Shown here: positions 35,860 through 44,751 of the stretch, piece by piece
How the letters are laid out: each line of letters starts with the position of its first letter
How positions within the stretch are numbered: position 1 is the stretch's first letter
DNA from: Sediminibacter sp. Hel_I_10
GTDB taxonomy: Bacteria; Bacteroidota; Bacteroidia; Flavobacteriales; Flavobacteriaceae
Direction: 5' to 3'
Assembly: GCF_000688335.1 (NCBI RefSeq)
Contig: NZ_JHZX01000001.1
Location: 4,030,001-4,094,000, forward strand
DNA length: 64,000 nucleotides
Position numbers and translations under genes: made by a program
The notes under the pieces: model-generated
The model's input: the letters and a program-made list of their open reading frames with translations, nothing else
Database searches by the model: none
What the model was told of the DNA's origin: nothing

Positions 35860-37299
35860 ATGAAAACAATGTCAAGGCTGTTATTTACGCTCACGTTTTT
35901 AGCGTTAGGCACCGTATCCTTACGAGCCCAAGACTGTACTTGTGCAGAAACATTTGAAAAAGTCGTTCAGGTGTATGAAAATGATTATGCGTTATTTCAC
36001 ATCAAGGTCACCGAGACCAATAGAGCTCTTTATGATGCCAATACAAACCTGTTTCGGAAAAAAACCGATCGTGTTTCTGCCATAGAAGAATGCCTTCCTG
36101 TACTTGAACAATGGCTCCAGTTCTTTAGGGATGGCCATACTTATATCAGATTCAAAGGTAACAGCGCCATTACAGACACCAGACGCAGCATCGTGATGGA
36201 TAAGAACGTTTTCCTCAAACAAATAAAAAACATAAAGAAAACCAAAACCCATAAAGACAATGATCTCTTAGGGATTTGGAAATATGGGGCTTATGAAGTG
36301 GGCATTATGCCAAAAAAAGAGGCTAACAATGAATTTATTGGTGTTATACTAAACAGTACCAATGTTCTTTGGAAACTTGGAGATCTAAAATTTGAGCTCA
36401 AACAAGTATATGGTAATGATTATGAGGTGGTGTATTATATGGACAACAATAGCGGACGAAAATTGAAGGGCAAACTTCAAAACCAGGAACACTTAGAATT
36501 GATCGATTTCAACAATTGGGTAAAGGTTTGGCCGTCAAATACACATACAGTTACAAAAGCAGAGGAAGCAGAGCTTTATAGTGATTTCCATTTTCGAATG
36601 ATAGATGGAAAGATTCCCTACATTCGTTTCCCTAATTTCTATGAAAAAGAACCAGCATTTGTAGACAGCTTAATACAAGCACATCATCAGGAATTGGTCA
36701 ATGCCGATTTTTATATTGTTGATGTAAGGGATAACAACGGAGGTAACGATGCCGTTTATAAGCCCCTTTTTCCTTACATATTATCTGGGCCTATTCAAAC
36801 ACCTAATTACGGCCTCTGGCTCTCCAAAGGCAATATTGATATTTTTCTGGATGGCCGTAAGCCTGAAGAACTGGATGAGGAGGGCAAAGCAGAATATGAT
36901 TACCTCTCCTCTTTAACAGGATCAGTATTCTGGCCAGATGGAGATGAATATGCCAGTACCTCAATACCAGATACACTTTACGCGCCCCATCAAAAAGTAG
37001 CAGTGCTCATAAATAAAAAAACCATTAGCTCAGGAGAAACGTTTGTCTACAGGACAAGGCAGAGTGAAAAGGTAATTCTCTATGGGCAAAACACGGCCGG
37101 AATAATAGATGGGTTTAATGTGCTCACGAGAAGAATAGACTGTTTTGACCTTAATTATCCCTCCTCTCTACGGGCAAAGGATGTTGCTAAAAACCCCATA
37201 GATCCTTATGGTATGGCACCAGACGTGTATATCGAGGAAAACTTGGATGTCTTAAAATTCGCCATTGAACATATGTCAATCTTAATTGATAAAAAATAA
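35860..37299 (+). CDS. Exported S41 family peptidase (shorter form)
   Basis: A 479-residue protein with a signal peptide ending near SLRAQD (about residue 25). The S41 core shows YIVDVRDNNGGND near 285 and the nucleophile region INKKTISSGETFVYRTRQS near 385, with Ser in ISSGE. The GxNTAG-like segment QNTAGIIDG near 410 follows. Members cut peptides in the periplasm or at the surface. It has higher GC than its neighbours, which suggests a recent arrival from a different donor or from the host core. It is distinct from the S41 protein at 8.9 kb. Confidence 0.85.
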   Translation: MKTMSRLLFTLTFLALGTVSLRAQDCTCAETFEKVVQVYENDYALFHIKVTETNRALYDANTNLFRKKTDRVSAIEECLPVLEQWLQFFRDGHTYIRFKGNSAITDTRRSIVMDKNVFLKQIKNIKKTKTHKDNDLLGIWKYGAYEVGIMPKKEANNEFIGVILNSTNVLWKLGDLKFELKQVYGNDYEVVYYMDNNSGRKLKGKLQNQEHLELIDFNNWVKVWPSNTHTVTKAEEAELYSDFHFRMIDGKIPYIRFPNFYEKEPAFVDSLIQAHHQELVNADFYIVDVRDNNGGNDAVYKPLFPYILSGPIQTPNYGLWLSKGNIDIFLDGRKPEELDEEGKAEYDYLSSLTGSVFWPDGDEYASTSIPDTLYAPHQKVAVLINKKTISSGETFVYRTRQSEKVILYGQNTAGIIDGFNVLTRRIDCFDLNYPSSLRAKDVAKNPIDPYGMAPDVYIEENLDVLKFAIEHMSILIDKK

Positions 37300-37315
37300 G
37301 ACAGTGTTTAAGCCA

Positions 37316-37521
37316 GTTGTTAACAATACACTGTGGTAAAAATTAAGTCAAAAGGCACCTTCCACGAGAACTCTGCTATAAGTTGCAAACAGTTTGAATC
37401 TATGTTACAAAATAATTGAGTAGGTTAGGGGAGTGGGTTTGTTTTTGTCCTTAGAATGTTGTGTTACTCTGTAAGTTTAAGGTGTAAAACCTTATATTTG
37501 AGGAGATATAACGAGTTGTGC
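37316..37521 (+). repeat. Type-2 spacer element with promoter
   Basis: From TTGTTAACAATACACTGTGG to GATATAACGAGTTGTGC, about 205 bp. TATATTTG at 37493-37500 matches the TAnnTTTG -7 box. The following 107 bases up to the next ATG hold no gene. Nearly identical to the 28.6-kb copy in its 3' half. Confidence 0.65.
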
Positions 37522-37628
37522 TTAATTTTGGAAAAAACCTGTTTGCTCAATCAAAACACGAGTTTACTCATTATGGATTTGAGTATTTTCAAAAATAAGA
37601 TAGATTTGATTTTATAGACAATCTTAAA

Positions 37629-38255
37629 ATGAAAAAAACAGTTGCACTAATTATAATCTGCCTAACAATTCAATATTCATTTGGACAAAAGCAAAATGAT
37701 TTTTACACATCATTCTCGGAAAGCGGAATAAAACATAATCTGAATTTTGACGAAAATAACATAGTCAGAATTGGCAGTATTCGTCGACATATGTCACCCT
37801 TTTATAACCTCGCTGGAACTTATAAAAAAAGAGGAGATTCGATTTATATAAAAATCCAGAAAATCAACTCTTTCGAATTACCAAAAGCGAAGAAATTCGG
37901 ATTTGAATCATTTAGCGAAATGGAATTAATCCTTTACCAAGATGGTTCGGAATTAATCGACCCAAAAAACCAAACTGTTTATGTAACGTCAAGACAATTA
38001 AACAGAAAAAAGATAAAACGAAAATCCATAGCTTTTATAGACGACAAAAAATATATTTATGAAAGGCTTGTAACAGATGGTTATGGATTAATAAGAAGAG
38101 AACCGAGAAAAAATAAGAGATTCAATAAAGCATTAGCCAAAGTTCTAGAAAATCCTGACAATTACGAAACAAAAGTAATTCGTGGATTAACTGCCTATGA
38201 AAAATATGGACTGATTGGAATAAACGGAGTGTCAATTATGAATAAAAAAAACTAA
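37629..38255 (+). CDS. Exported protein of unknown function
   Basis: A 208-residue protein with a signal peptide ending near YSFGQ (about residue 19). The mature part is basic and beta-rich (NIVRIGSIRRHMSPFYNLAG, KKIKRKSIAFIDDKKYIYERL) with no recognised family. It is a single-gene unit, probably transcribed from the TATATTTG promoter of the type-2 spacer 130 bases upstream. The stop codon touches the next type-1 spacer. Confidence 0.6.
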   Translation: MKKTVALIIICLTIQYSFGQKQNDFYTSFSESGIKHNLNFDENNIVRIGSIRRHMSPFYNLAGTYKKRGDSIYIKIQKINSFELPKAKKFGFESFSEMELILYQDGSELIDPKNQTVYVTSRQLNRKKIKRKSIAFIDDKKYIYERLVTDGYGLIRREPRKNKRFNKALAKVLENPDNYETKVIRGLTAYEKYGLIGINGVSIMNKKN

Positions 38256-38452
38256 GCACAACAACGTATATAGCTCATAGCTAGGCAGTTGATTAATCGA
38301 AGTTAAGGTATATTTGCTAGTCTGCCAAATTTTTTAATTTGGCTTATTGAGAAAAGATAATAAGAAAAATTAAAAAATTCGGCTCGTGCTTAATCCGAAA
38401 ATAATTTTATAATTTGCACGCTACGAGCCATATACAATACCGTTGTGTGCAA
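38256..38452 (+). repeat. Type-1 long spacer element (attC-like), copy B
   Basis: It starts GCACAACAACGTATATAGCTC and ends GAGCCATATACAATACCGTTGTGTGC, the clearest inverted-repeat ends of the whole set. The inner inverted repeat AATTTTTTAATTT / AAATTAAAAAATT and the block ATTCGGCTCGTGCTTAA are shared with copy A at 22755-22948. It starts at the stop codon of the preceding gene. Confidence 0.65.
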
Positions 38453-38503
38453 GCTGAAAAAATAAACAGTGTGAATAACATTAAATAAAAGTTAATACAA
38501 ATA

Positions 38504-39841
38504 ATGAGATATATATTTCTATTTACATTTTTGCTGTGCGTAGACTATTGTACAGCACAAGTTGACCAAAGCGACAAGCAAAGGCTCATTGTTACTACCG
38601 ACCTTGGAGGTACAGACCCCGATGATATCCAATCTATGATTCATCTTTTGGTTTGCTCTAATGTAATAGACATTGAAGGCCTTGTAAGCTCCCAAGTTTG
38701 GATAGATGATCCTGACAAGACCGACAAGATAATTGAATCTATAGATTGGTATGAAGACATATTACCCAACTTAAAAAAGCAAGCCCAAGGATATCCCGAG
38801 GGAAACTATTTAAAGTCAGTCACTAAGCGAGGTCAAGCAAAATCTAATATGTCTGGTGTCGGTAAGGGAAAAGACTCTCCTGGCTCAGAACTGATTATTT
38901 CTGTAGTAGACAATAAAGAAGATAAGCGACCGGTATGGATTTCTGGATGGGGAGGCATGAATACTCTTGCACAAGCCCTTTGGAAAGTAAAGAATACTCG
39001 AAGCAAAAATGAACAAAGAGAATTCATAAAGAAAATTCGGATTTACGATGTGCTTGGTCAAGATGATGCGGGTGCTTGGATTGCAAAAAGTTTTCCTGAC
39101 ATTGTTTATATACGCAACAAAAAAATCTATGGATGGGCTCCATCTGACGAATGGATTAAGAACAATGTTCAGAATATAATGCCATTAGGACAATATTATC
39201 CTGACAGGGTATGGGCCACGGAAGGCGATACTCCTGCTTTTCTTTTTGTATATGTCAATGGATTAAACGCACCAGAACACATAGATTACGGAGGATGGGG
39301 TGGTCGATTTTCCACAGAAAAAATAAGTGGAATACGCGGCATGGATTTTATTGTCAAGAGTGGTAAAGATGAAACACAATATGACCCTTATTACATGTAC
39401 GGCAGTACAGAAGAAGGCATTGAAGCCATAAACAATTGGAAACAACACATTTTTAATGATTTTGCAGCCCGTATGTTGTGGACTACCACAGAAAACTATT
39501 CTGCTGTAAACCATCATCCCGTAGCTATTGTAGATGGCGATAACTCATTGAAAGTTATTAATAAAAAAGCGATTTCTGGAGATTCTTTGATTTTTGATGC
39601 TTCGGCATCAAATGATCCTGATGAAAATACTCTGGATTATAAATGGTCGGTTTATAATGAACCAAGTACATATAAAGGTGCAATAACAATAGAAGAAAGT
39701 TCTTCATCAATATGTAAAATACTTGTACCTTCTGAGGCGTCAGGCAAGACAATACATCTTATTTTAGAAATAACTGACAACGGCACTCCAGCTTTGACTG
39801 CGTATAGACGAATTGTAATAAATGTAGACAAAAAAGAATAA
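38504..39841 (+). CDS. DUF1593 nucleoside-hydrolase-like exported protein
   Basis: A 445-residue protein with a signal peptide ending near YCTAQ. The N-terminal domain opens RLIVTTDLGGTDPDDIQSM, the Asp-rich metal site of nucleoside-hydrolase-like DUF1593 proteins, and has VWISGWGGMNTLAQAL near 145. Residues about 350-445 form a beta-sandwich of PKD/cadherin type (DSLIFDASASNDPDENTLDYKW region). Relatives are exported and linked to plant or algal polysaccharide use (cellulose-binding Sde182 family). It is a single-gene unit. Confidence 0.87.
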   Translation: MRYIFLFTFLLCVDYCTAQVDQSDKQRLIVTTDLGGTDPDDIQSMIHLLVCSNVIDIEGLVSSQVWIDDPDKTDKIIESIDWYEDILPNLKKQAQGYPEGNYLKSVTKRGQAKSNMSGVGKGKDSPGSELIISVVDNKEDKRPVWISGWGGMNTLAQALWKVKNTRSKNEQREFIKKIRIYDVLGQDDAGAWIAKSFPDIVYIRNKKIYGWAPSDEWIKNNVQNIMPLGQYYPDRVWATEGDTPAFLFVYVNGLNAPEHIDYGGWGGRFSTEKISGIRGMDFIVKSGKDETQYDPYYMYGSTEEGIEAINNWKQHIFNDFAARMLWTTTENYSAVNHHPVAIVDGDNSLKVINKKAISGDSLIFDASASNDPDENTLDYKWSVYNEPSTYKGAITIEESSSSICKILVPSEASGKTIHLILEITDNGTPALTAYRRIVINVDKKE

Positions 39842-39849
39842 TTAAAAGC

Positions 39850-39992
39850 CAGCACAAAACACAGTGTTAAAACAATTGCTAGGTCTGTATTCATCGGAAA
39901 GTCCTTGGGGACTTTCCTAACGTTGTTTTTCTTTATCTATCTTACAGACTAAACTACGCAACTGTTCTTACTTCAACCGTTACCTGCAACTC
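39850..39992 (+). repeat. Type-1 spacer element
   Basis: It starts CAGCACAAAACACAGTGTTAA, then AACAATTGCTAGGTCTG, an inner hairpin GGAAAGTCC-TTGG-GGACTTTCC (perfect nine-base stem), ACAGACTAAACTACGCAACTG and the end CAACCGTTACCTGCAAC. The IS3 element begins 15 bases later. Confidence 0.6.
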
Positions 39993-40049
39993 AAAAAATA
40001 CTCTCGTCCTAAAATAGGTTGACTAAAAATTAAACACTTTTAGTACACT

Positions 40050-40433
40050 ATGGAAACACCAAAGAATGGCTCCTGCCGAAAAAAACAGTACCAAAAAATA
40101 AGTTTCGACCTGAAACTTTCCATCATTGACGAAATTGCAAACGGACAGACCTCCGTCAATCACGCTGCAAACAAGTACAATATTCCCAGAAGCTCCATTG
40201 AGTATTGGATCAAGAAATTGAGTAACTTCGAGAACAAATCCAATACAATGAGTAAAAACCAAGAAATCAAAAAACTTAAAGAGCGCATCGAGGAACTTGA
40301 GTTCGTCAAGGACTTCCAACAGGACGTGATAGCTGACTTTGAAAACGTTACGGGAGAGCATCTCTCAAAAAAGTACTTGCCCGAAGCATTAGTAAAAGAG
40401 ATAGAGAAAAAGAGAAAAGACCTTACAAGGTAA
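40050..40433 (+). CDS. IS3-family OrfA (helix-turn-helix)
   Basis: A 127-residue protein. The N-terminal HTH (KLSIIDEIANGQTSVNHAA, NIPRSSIEYWIKK) binds the IS ends, and a leucine-zipper-like coiled coil follows (NQEIKKLKERIEELEFVKDF). The C-terminus is Lys-rich. The frame overlaps the upstream open part of orfB around GAGAAAAAGAG (about 40404), which can serve as a slippery site to make an OrfAB fusion by -1 frameshifting. Confidence 0.88.
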   Translation: METPKNGSCRKKQYQKISFDLKLSIIDEIANGQTSVNHAANKYNIPRSSIEYWIKKLSNFENKSNTMSKNQEIKKLKERIEELEFVKDFQQDVIADFENVTGEHLSKKYLPEALVKEIEKKRKDLTR

Positions 40434-41284
40434 AATGGCTCTATCAATGCTTCGGGATAAGCAAACAGGCGTACTATAAACGTCTAAAGGCAAATCATGA
40501 TAAAGAAAAAAGAGATCAAACAGTCCTGGACCTTGTGCGTCAGAAAAGAAAGATCCACTATAGATCAGGTTGTAGAAAATTGATCAAGTACATTGGGAGC
40601 GAACTTAGGGAAAACAACATAAAAATGGGAAGAGATGCATTGTTCGACCTACTAAGATCCTATGGAATGCTGATCAAAAAAAACAAACGCTATCATATTA
40701 CAACAGACTCCAAACATCTGTTATACAAATCTCCAAACCTCATAAAAGACTTGGAAATTACCCATAGCGAACAGGTATTTGTCAGCGATATAACCTATAT
40801 AAAAACAGATGACGGTCACGCTTATTTGGCACTGGTAACAGATGCCTACTCTAAGAAACTAATGGGTTGGGCATTGGACGACAATATGAGGGCCACATTG
40901 GTCGTAAAGGCTCTGGACATGGCCATAAAGAACATGGAATTCAAGCACGAGAACATCATTCACCACTCGGACAGGGGCATACAGTACTGTTGTCCAGAGT
41001 TCACTGATTTTGCAGAGAAAAACAACTTTATACTTAGCACAACCCAGCAGTATGACCCTTATGAGAACGCAGTGGCAGAAAGGATAAACGGGATACTCAA
41101 GTATGAGTTCGGACTCAAGAAAACAATCAAGAGCGTAGATATCGCAAGGCTAATCATGAAACAGGCAACACGGATATACAACCAGCAAAGAATCCATTGG
41201 AGCCTGGGGCTCGAAACACCTGAATGTATCCACAAGAAATACAACCCAATAAAGTACAGGTCATACAGAAAGAAAACGGCCTAG
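40388..41284 (+). CDS. IS3-family OrfB transposase (DDE), read by frameshift from OrfA
   Basis: The reading frame is open from about 40343. No ATG precedes the needed HTH_21-like part (KWLYQCFGISKQAYYKRLK), so expression probably needs -1 frameshifting from orfA near 40404; a GTG at 40535 would give a shorter product. The integrase core has Asp in FVSDITYIK, Asp in IHHSDRGIQYC and Glu in NAVAERINGILK (DDE), plus the usual QQRIHWSLG C-terminal segment. Coding capacity appears intact. Confidence 0.88.
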   Translation: MSKRDREKEKRPYKVKWLYQCFGISKQAYYKRLKANHDKEKRDQTVLDLVRQKRKIHYRSGCRKLIKYIGSELRENNIKMGRDALFDLLRSYGMLIKKNKRYHITTDSKHLLYKSPNLIKDLEITHSEQVFVSDITYIKTDDGHAYLALVTDAYSKKLMGWALDDNMRATLVVKALDMAIKNMEFKHENIIHHSDRGIQYCCPEFTDFAEKNNFILSTTQQYDPYENAVAERINGILKYEFGLKKTIKSVDIARLIMKQATRIYNQQRIHWSLGLETPECIHKKYNPIKYRSYRKKTA

Positions 41285-41450
41285 GAATGTTGGCAACTTT
41301 TTTAAAACCCGAAGGGAATTATTTGAAAAAAGTTGTCAATGTTCCCTGTAAATTTTAGACATTTATAATGACTTTTTAACCCAAAAAATGGTCAACCTAT
41401 TTCAGGACAAGACAAAAATCTCGGTCATAAATTTAAAACATCGAAATGAA

Positions 41451-42314
41451 ATGAAAAAAATGGTATTACCATTAGTGCTTTTACTAATTACAAATCTTAT
41501 TGGCGCACAAAACACAATTCTCTGGTCTATAAATAAATCCGATTCAGAGAAAACATCTTATATTTTGGGAACATTTCATCAAATGGGAAATTCATTTATT
41601 GACGATAGACCTGAAATAAAAAGATTGTTAAATAAATCCGACATTGTCATTTTCGAATCCATAGAAGATAGATATGAAAACATCACCAAAGTTATGCTAA
41701 ACAGAACCGATGATTTTTCATACAGAGAATATCTAAACAAAGATGATGTTGACTTTTTAGAAGAATACACTGCGAATTGGGAAGTTCCGATTAGTAAACA
41801 CAAACCAGCCGAGCTTTTGGTACGATTAGAACAAGAATACTCAAAAAAAAATTGTGGAACGATAAACTCAAACGACACATCCGAGCATATGGATGAATAT
41901 CTGCAATCAATGGTCAATCAAGACAAAAGTAAAATTTTAGGCTTAGAGAGTCGTTCGGACCAATTTAATGCCATCAATATTGTAAATAATGAGGAAATGA
42001 CTTGGGAAAAAGCAAAAAACGCATTCTCTAATTTGGAAAGTAAATTCCAAAAAAATAAATTTAAAAAAAGGGTTTGTGCAATGGCAAAAAATTATATGAA
42101 AATGAAATTAGATTACCAGTTTGAAGTTAAATGTGCAGAAAATGATGGAATTTTATCAAACAGAAATGAAAAATGGATGCCAATAATAGAAAATGCAATC
42201 AAAAATTATAATTCAGCATTTATCGCAGTAGGTTTACTTCATCTGCAAGGACAATGCGGAATTATTGAACAACTAAGAAAAAACGGATACGAAGTAAATC
42301 CTGTAAAATTGTAA
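41451..42314 (+). CDS. TraB/GumN family exported protein
   Basis: 287 residues from the ATG at 41451 (MKKMVLPLVLLLI); the upstream ATG at 41388 lies in the end of the IS3 element. A signal peptide ends near LIGAQ. TraB/GumN motifs: ILWSINKSDSEKTSYILGTFHQM near the start with the GTFH motif, IVIFESI near 66 and a C-terminal AFIAVGLLHLQGQCGI. The family is a tiki-like metalloprotease-related fold of uncertain role in bacteria. The IS3 insertion 40 bases upstream may have removed or changed its promoter. Confidence 0.85.
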   Translation: MKKMVLPLVLLLITNLIGAQNTILWSINKSDSEKTSYILGTFHQMGNSFIDDRPEIKRLLNKSDIVIFESIEDRYENITKVMLNRTDDFSYREYLNKDDVDFLEEYTANWEVPISKHKPAELLVRLEQEYSKKNCGTINSNDTSEHMDEYLQSMVNQDKSKILGLESRSDQFNAINIVNNEEMTWEKAKNAFSNLESKFQKNKFKKRVCAMAKNYMKMKLDYQFEVKCAENDGILSNRNEKWMPIIENAIKNYNSAFIAVGLLHLQGQCGIIEQLRKNGYEVNPVKL

Positions 42315-42319
42315 CAAGA

Positions 42320-42455
42320 GCAGCAGCTAACATATATAAGCTATGGCTTGCTTGGTCTGTGCCAATTTGGAAATCTTCTGATTTTCCAAAGGCAGGTTTT
42401 TATCCCAAAGATTCGTACTAAAACACGCCACAGCTCATATACATTACCGTCAGTA
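42320..42455 (+). repeat. Type-1 spacer element
   Basis: It starts GCAGCAGCTAACATATATAAGC and ends CACAGCTCATATACATTACCGT; the arms TATATAAGCTATGGC and GCCACAGCTCATATA pair with few mismatches. An inner hairpin pairs TTTGGAAATC with GATTTTCCAAA. Confidence 0.6.
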
Positions 42456-42477
42456 ATTTAAAAAAAACGTCTATTTA

Positions 42478-43020
42478 ATGAATTTTAGAGTTAATACTGA
42501 TACTTGGTTTATCTTCTGCATTTTATTTATATCTGCATTAGCCCTATGTATGATCTTATTCATTATTATTCCTTTTTTTATGAGAAAAAAGCAACTGAAT
42601 AGAATCAAATCTAGAAACGAGAAAAAGATTTTTAAATACAGTCAATTAGACAGAAAAAAAAATGAACTCAAATTATCAGTTCAAGAAGAGGACATAAAAA
42701 AATTAAAAACAGATATAAGTGATTATCTATATGAAATAGCGCAACCAGATTCAAATAGCCCTAATCTTATTCTCTTTTATTCCGATTTTGAAAAAATCTA
42801 TCCAAATTTTAGCCAATCTTTGAAAAAAATAAGTCCGAATATTTCTGCAAATGAATTAAAGCTATGCGCCCTAATCAGGTTAAATTTAAGTTCAAAAGAA
42901 ATAGGGCAAATATTAAATATTACTCAAGATAGTGTAAATAAAGCTAGATATAGGTTGAGAAAAAAATTAGGGCTTACCTCTAATGATGATATTTTCACAG
43001 CGCTTTTGAATCTGACATAG
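42478..43020 (+). CDS. Membrane-anchored LuxR-type HTH protein (truncated regulator form)
   Basis: A 180-residue protein: one TM helix (about 11-33), a charged coiled linker and a C-terminal LuxR-type HTH (ISANELKLCALIRLNLSSKEIGQILNITQDSVNKARY region, about residues 120-165). This C-terminal half is that of the large Bacteroidota regulators with N-terminal TPR or two-component sensor domains, but here the sensor part is absent. It may be a cut-down regulator picked up as one unit or a remnant. It ends about 40 bases before the lipase frame. Confidence 0.75.
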   Translation: MNFRVNTDTWFIFCILFISALALCMILFIIIPFFMRKKQLNRIKSRNEKKIFKYSQLDRKKNELKLSVQEEDIKKLKTDISDYLYEIAQPDSNSPNLILFYSDFEKIYPNFSQSLKKISPNISANELKLCALIRLNLSSKEIGQILNITQDSVNKARYRLRKKLGLTSNDDIFTALLNLT

Positions 43021-43108
43021 TGATAATTATACCCTTGTCCATCATTTGTCTATGACCTAATTTTTGAACGTAAAGCAGCAAGATGGTTATTTGTTAAAAA
43101 ATAATATC

Positions 43109-44554
43109 ATGAGACTATTTGAAATCATTTTACTCCTTATTAGTTCAATTTTTCCTTTGTACATTTCAACTAAAGGCTATCAACTCAGCAAAAAATTTCC
43201 ATTAATAATTATTGGAGGAGTTTTTATCCTACATTTTATTCTCGAAGGATACAGATGGCAAATGATGCCGTGCTATTTAATAAATCTAATTTTAGTTTGG
43301 TGTCTTTACAAAGCGTATGCATTTTTTAATGGAGGATGGATTAAAAAAATTATAAGTGGATTAACATTCTCGGCATTGCTATTACTTGCTTGGAGTTTAC
43401 CTAACATTCTGCCTGTTTTTAGTTTACCCACACCAACTGGAAAATATAAAATAGGTTCAGACTATATGCATTTAAAAACAGATAGAGCCGAACAAATCAC
43501 AGAGAATACTGATGATAAAAGAGAGCTCATGATCAAGGTTTGGTATCCTGCAAATATCAAAGATGAAGATAAAGAACCTTATCTAAATGATGGCGATAGA
43601 ATTGGTTTTGCTGAAAAATATGGCTTACCAAAATCGACTTTCAATTATTTAAATTATGTTGAAACACACACTTATAGATCCCCTAAAGTAGCAAACCAAA
43701 AGTTCCCTGTTTTAATTTTTTCTCACGGTTCTTATTCTAAAGCTTCAGGTTATTATGCAATTATAGAAGAGATTGTAAGTCACGGCTATATTGTTTTAAA
43801 TATTAATCATACTTATGAAAGCACAGGCACTTTGTTTCCTGACGGTACAATAAAGCTCTACAGTAAAGAGTATGATGAAAAATACGTTAGTACTCAAGAA
43901 ATGGCCGAATTAGCGTGGAAAAGTCAGCAAGATTTTAACAATGCTAAAACTGAAAGTGAAAAGTTTACAGTTTCACAAAATATCTTGAAAAATTATATTG
44001 CTTCAGAGATAACAAAACGATGGTCAAAGGATATTACTTCAGTAATTGATACATTAAAAACTTGGAACAAATCGTCATTTTTAGCAAATCATTTAGATAC
44101 AAATAAAATAGGCGTTTTTGGGCATTCTCAAGGAGCTTCTGCAATAGGCCAATCACTTCTAGAAGATGATAGAATAATTGCTGGTTTAAATTTAGATGGT
44201 GTACAATGGGGAAATATGATAGATTCAACTCTCAACAAACCTTTTCTTTATATGTCTTCTGAATGGGTACCTCCTCATCCCAATTTTAATAAATATGCCT
44301 TTAGAAATGGAAGTTCTGCCGCTTTTTATAAAGCCAAAATTAATAATAGTGGTCACGCTAGCTTTATGGACATTCCATTGATGGTTAATTTGCAACTTAT
44401 AAACGAAGCGGGAACGATAAACCCCAACAGAGCATACATGATAACCACAGATGCCATATTACAGTTTTTTGACATGTACTTATTAAATAAACCAACCAAT
44501 TTAATGGACTTGAAAACTAAATATAGTGAATTTGAAATTATGCAAAAAAAATAA
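43109..44554 (+). CDS. PAF-acetylhydrolase-like lipase with N-terminal TM domain
   Basis: About 481 residues from the ATG at 43109 (MRLFEIILLLI); the longer frame upstream is unlikely. Four TM segments fill the first 110 residues. The alpha/beta-hydrolase domain has ELMIKVWYPA, FPVLIFSHGSYS, the nucleophile GHSQGAS near residue 338, Asp probably in LNLDGVQ near 362 and His in NSGHASFMD near 413. This fits the platelet-activating-factor acetylhydrolase family, which removes short acyl chains from phospholipids. The TM part suggests action at the periplasmic face. Confidence 0.85.
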   Translation: MRLFEIILLLISSIFPLYISTKGYQLSKKFPLIIIGGVFILHFILEGYRWQMMPCYLINLILVWCLYKAYAFFNGGWIKKIISGLTFSALLLLAWSLPNILPVFSLPTPTGKYKIGSDYMHLKTDRAEQITENTDDKRELMIKVWYPANIKDEDKEPYLNDGDRIGFAEKYGLPKSTFNYLNYVETHTYRSPKVANQKFPVLIFSHGSYSKASGYYAIIEEIVSHGYIVLNINHTYESTGTLFPDGTIKLYSKEYDEKYVSTQEMAELAWKSQQDFNNAKTESEKFTVSQNILKNYIASEITKRWSKDITSVIDTLKTWNKSSFLANHLDTNKIGVFGHSQGASAIGQSLLEDDRIIAGLNLDGVQWGNMIDSTLNKPFLYMSSEWVPPHPNFNKYAFRNGSSAAFYKAKINNSGHASFMDIPLMVNLQLINEAGTINPNRAYMITTDAILQFFDMYLLNKPTNLMDLKTKYSEFEIMQKK

Positions 44555-44652
44555 TAAAACTGGCTAGTACACTCTATATAAAATGCTGTCAAAGGCTGAG
44601 GGAAACGAACCTTTTACTTATTATTTATTGGATTCATAAAAACCGAAAAGTA

Positions 44653-44748
44653 ATGGCATATCGAATGGCTGAATATTGTTATTTTCGAATTTCAGACACT
44701 ACAGTTGATTATGATAAACTATCAGAAATATTTGAAAATAAAAAATAG
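44653..44748 (+). CDS. Small open frame, possible remnant
   Basis: 31 codons starting MAYRMAEYCYFRISDTTVDY with protein-like composition. It could be a small protein or the end of a lost gene. The rest of the 340-base gap between the lipase and AraC genes holds a type-1 spacer (44752-44872) and nothing else recognised. Confidence 0.25.
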   Translation: MAYRMAEYCYFRISDTTVDYDKLSEIFENKK

Positions 44749-44751
44749 TTA

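Larger units (their letters stand above)
40007..41407 (+). mobile_element. IS3-family insertion sequence
   Basis: About 1.4 kb with terminal inverted repeats: left TCCTAAAATAGGTTGAC (40007-40023), right GTCAACCTATTTCAGGA (41391-41407), 16 of 17 positions matching. It contains orfA and orfB on the + strand. No clear target-site duplication is visible. It sits directly behind a type-1 spacer, in front of the TraB/GumN-like gene. Confidence 0.85.

Noticed and set aside
40001-41423. TCTCG as target-site duplication of the IS3 element
   Set aside because: TCTCG occurs at both sides, but the right copy lies about 12 bases beyond the inverted repeat, so the match is probably chance.
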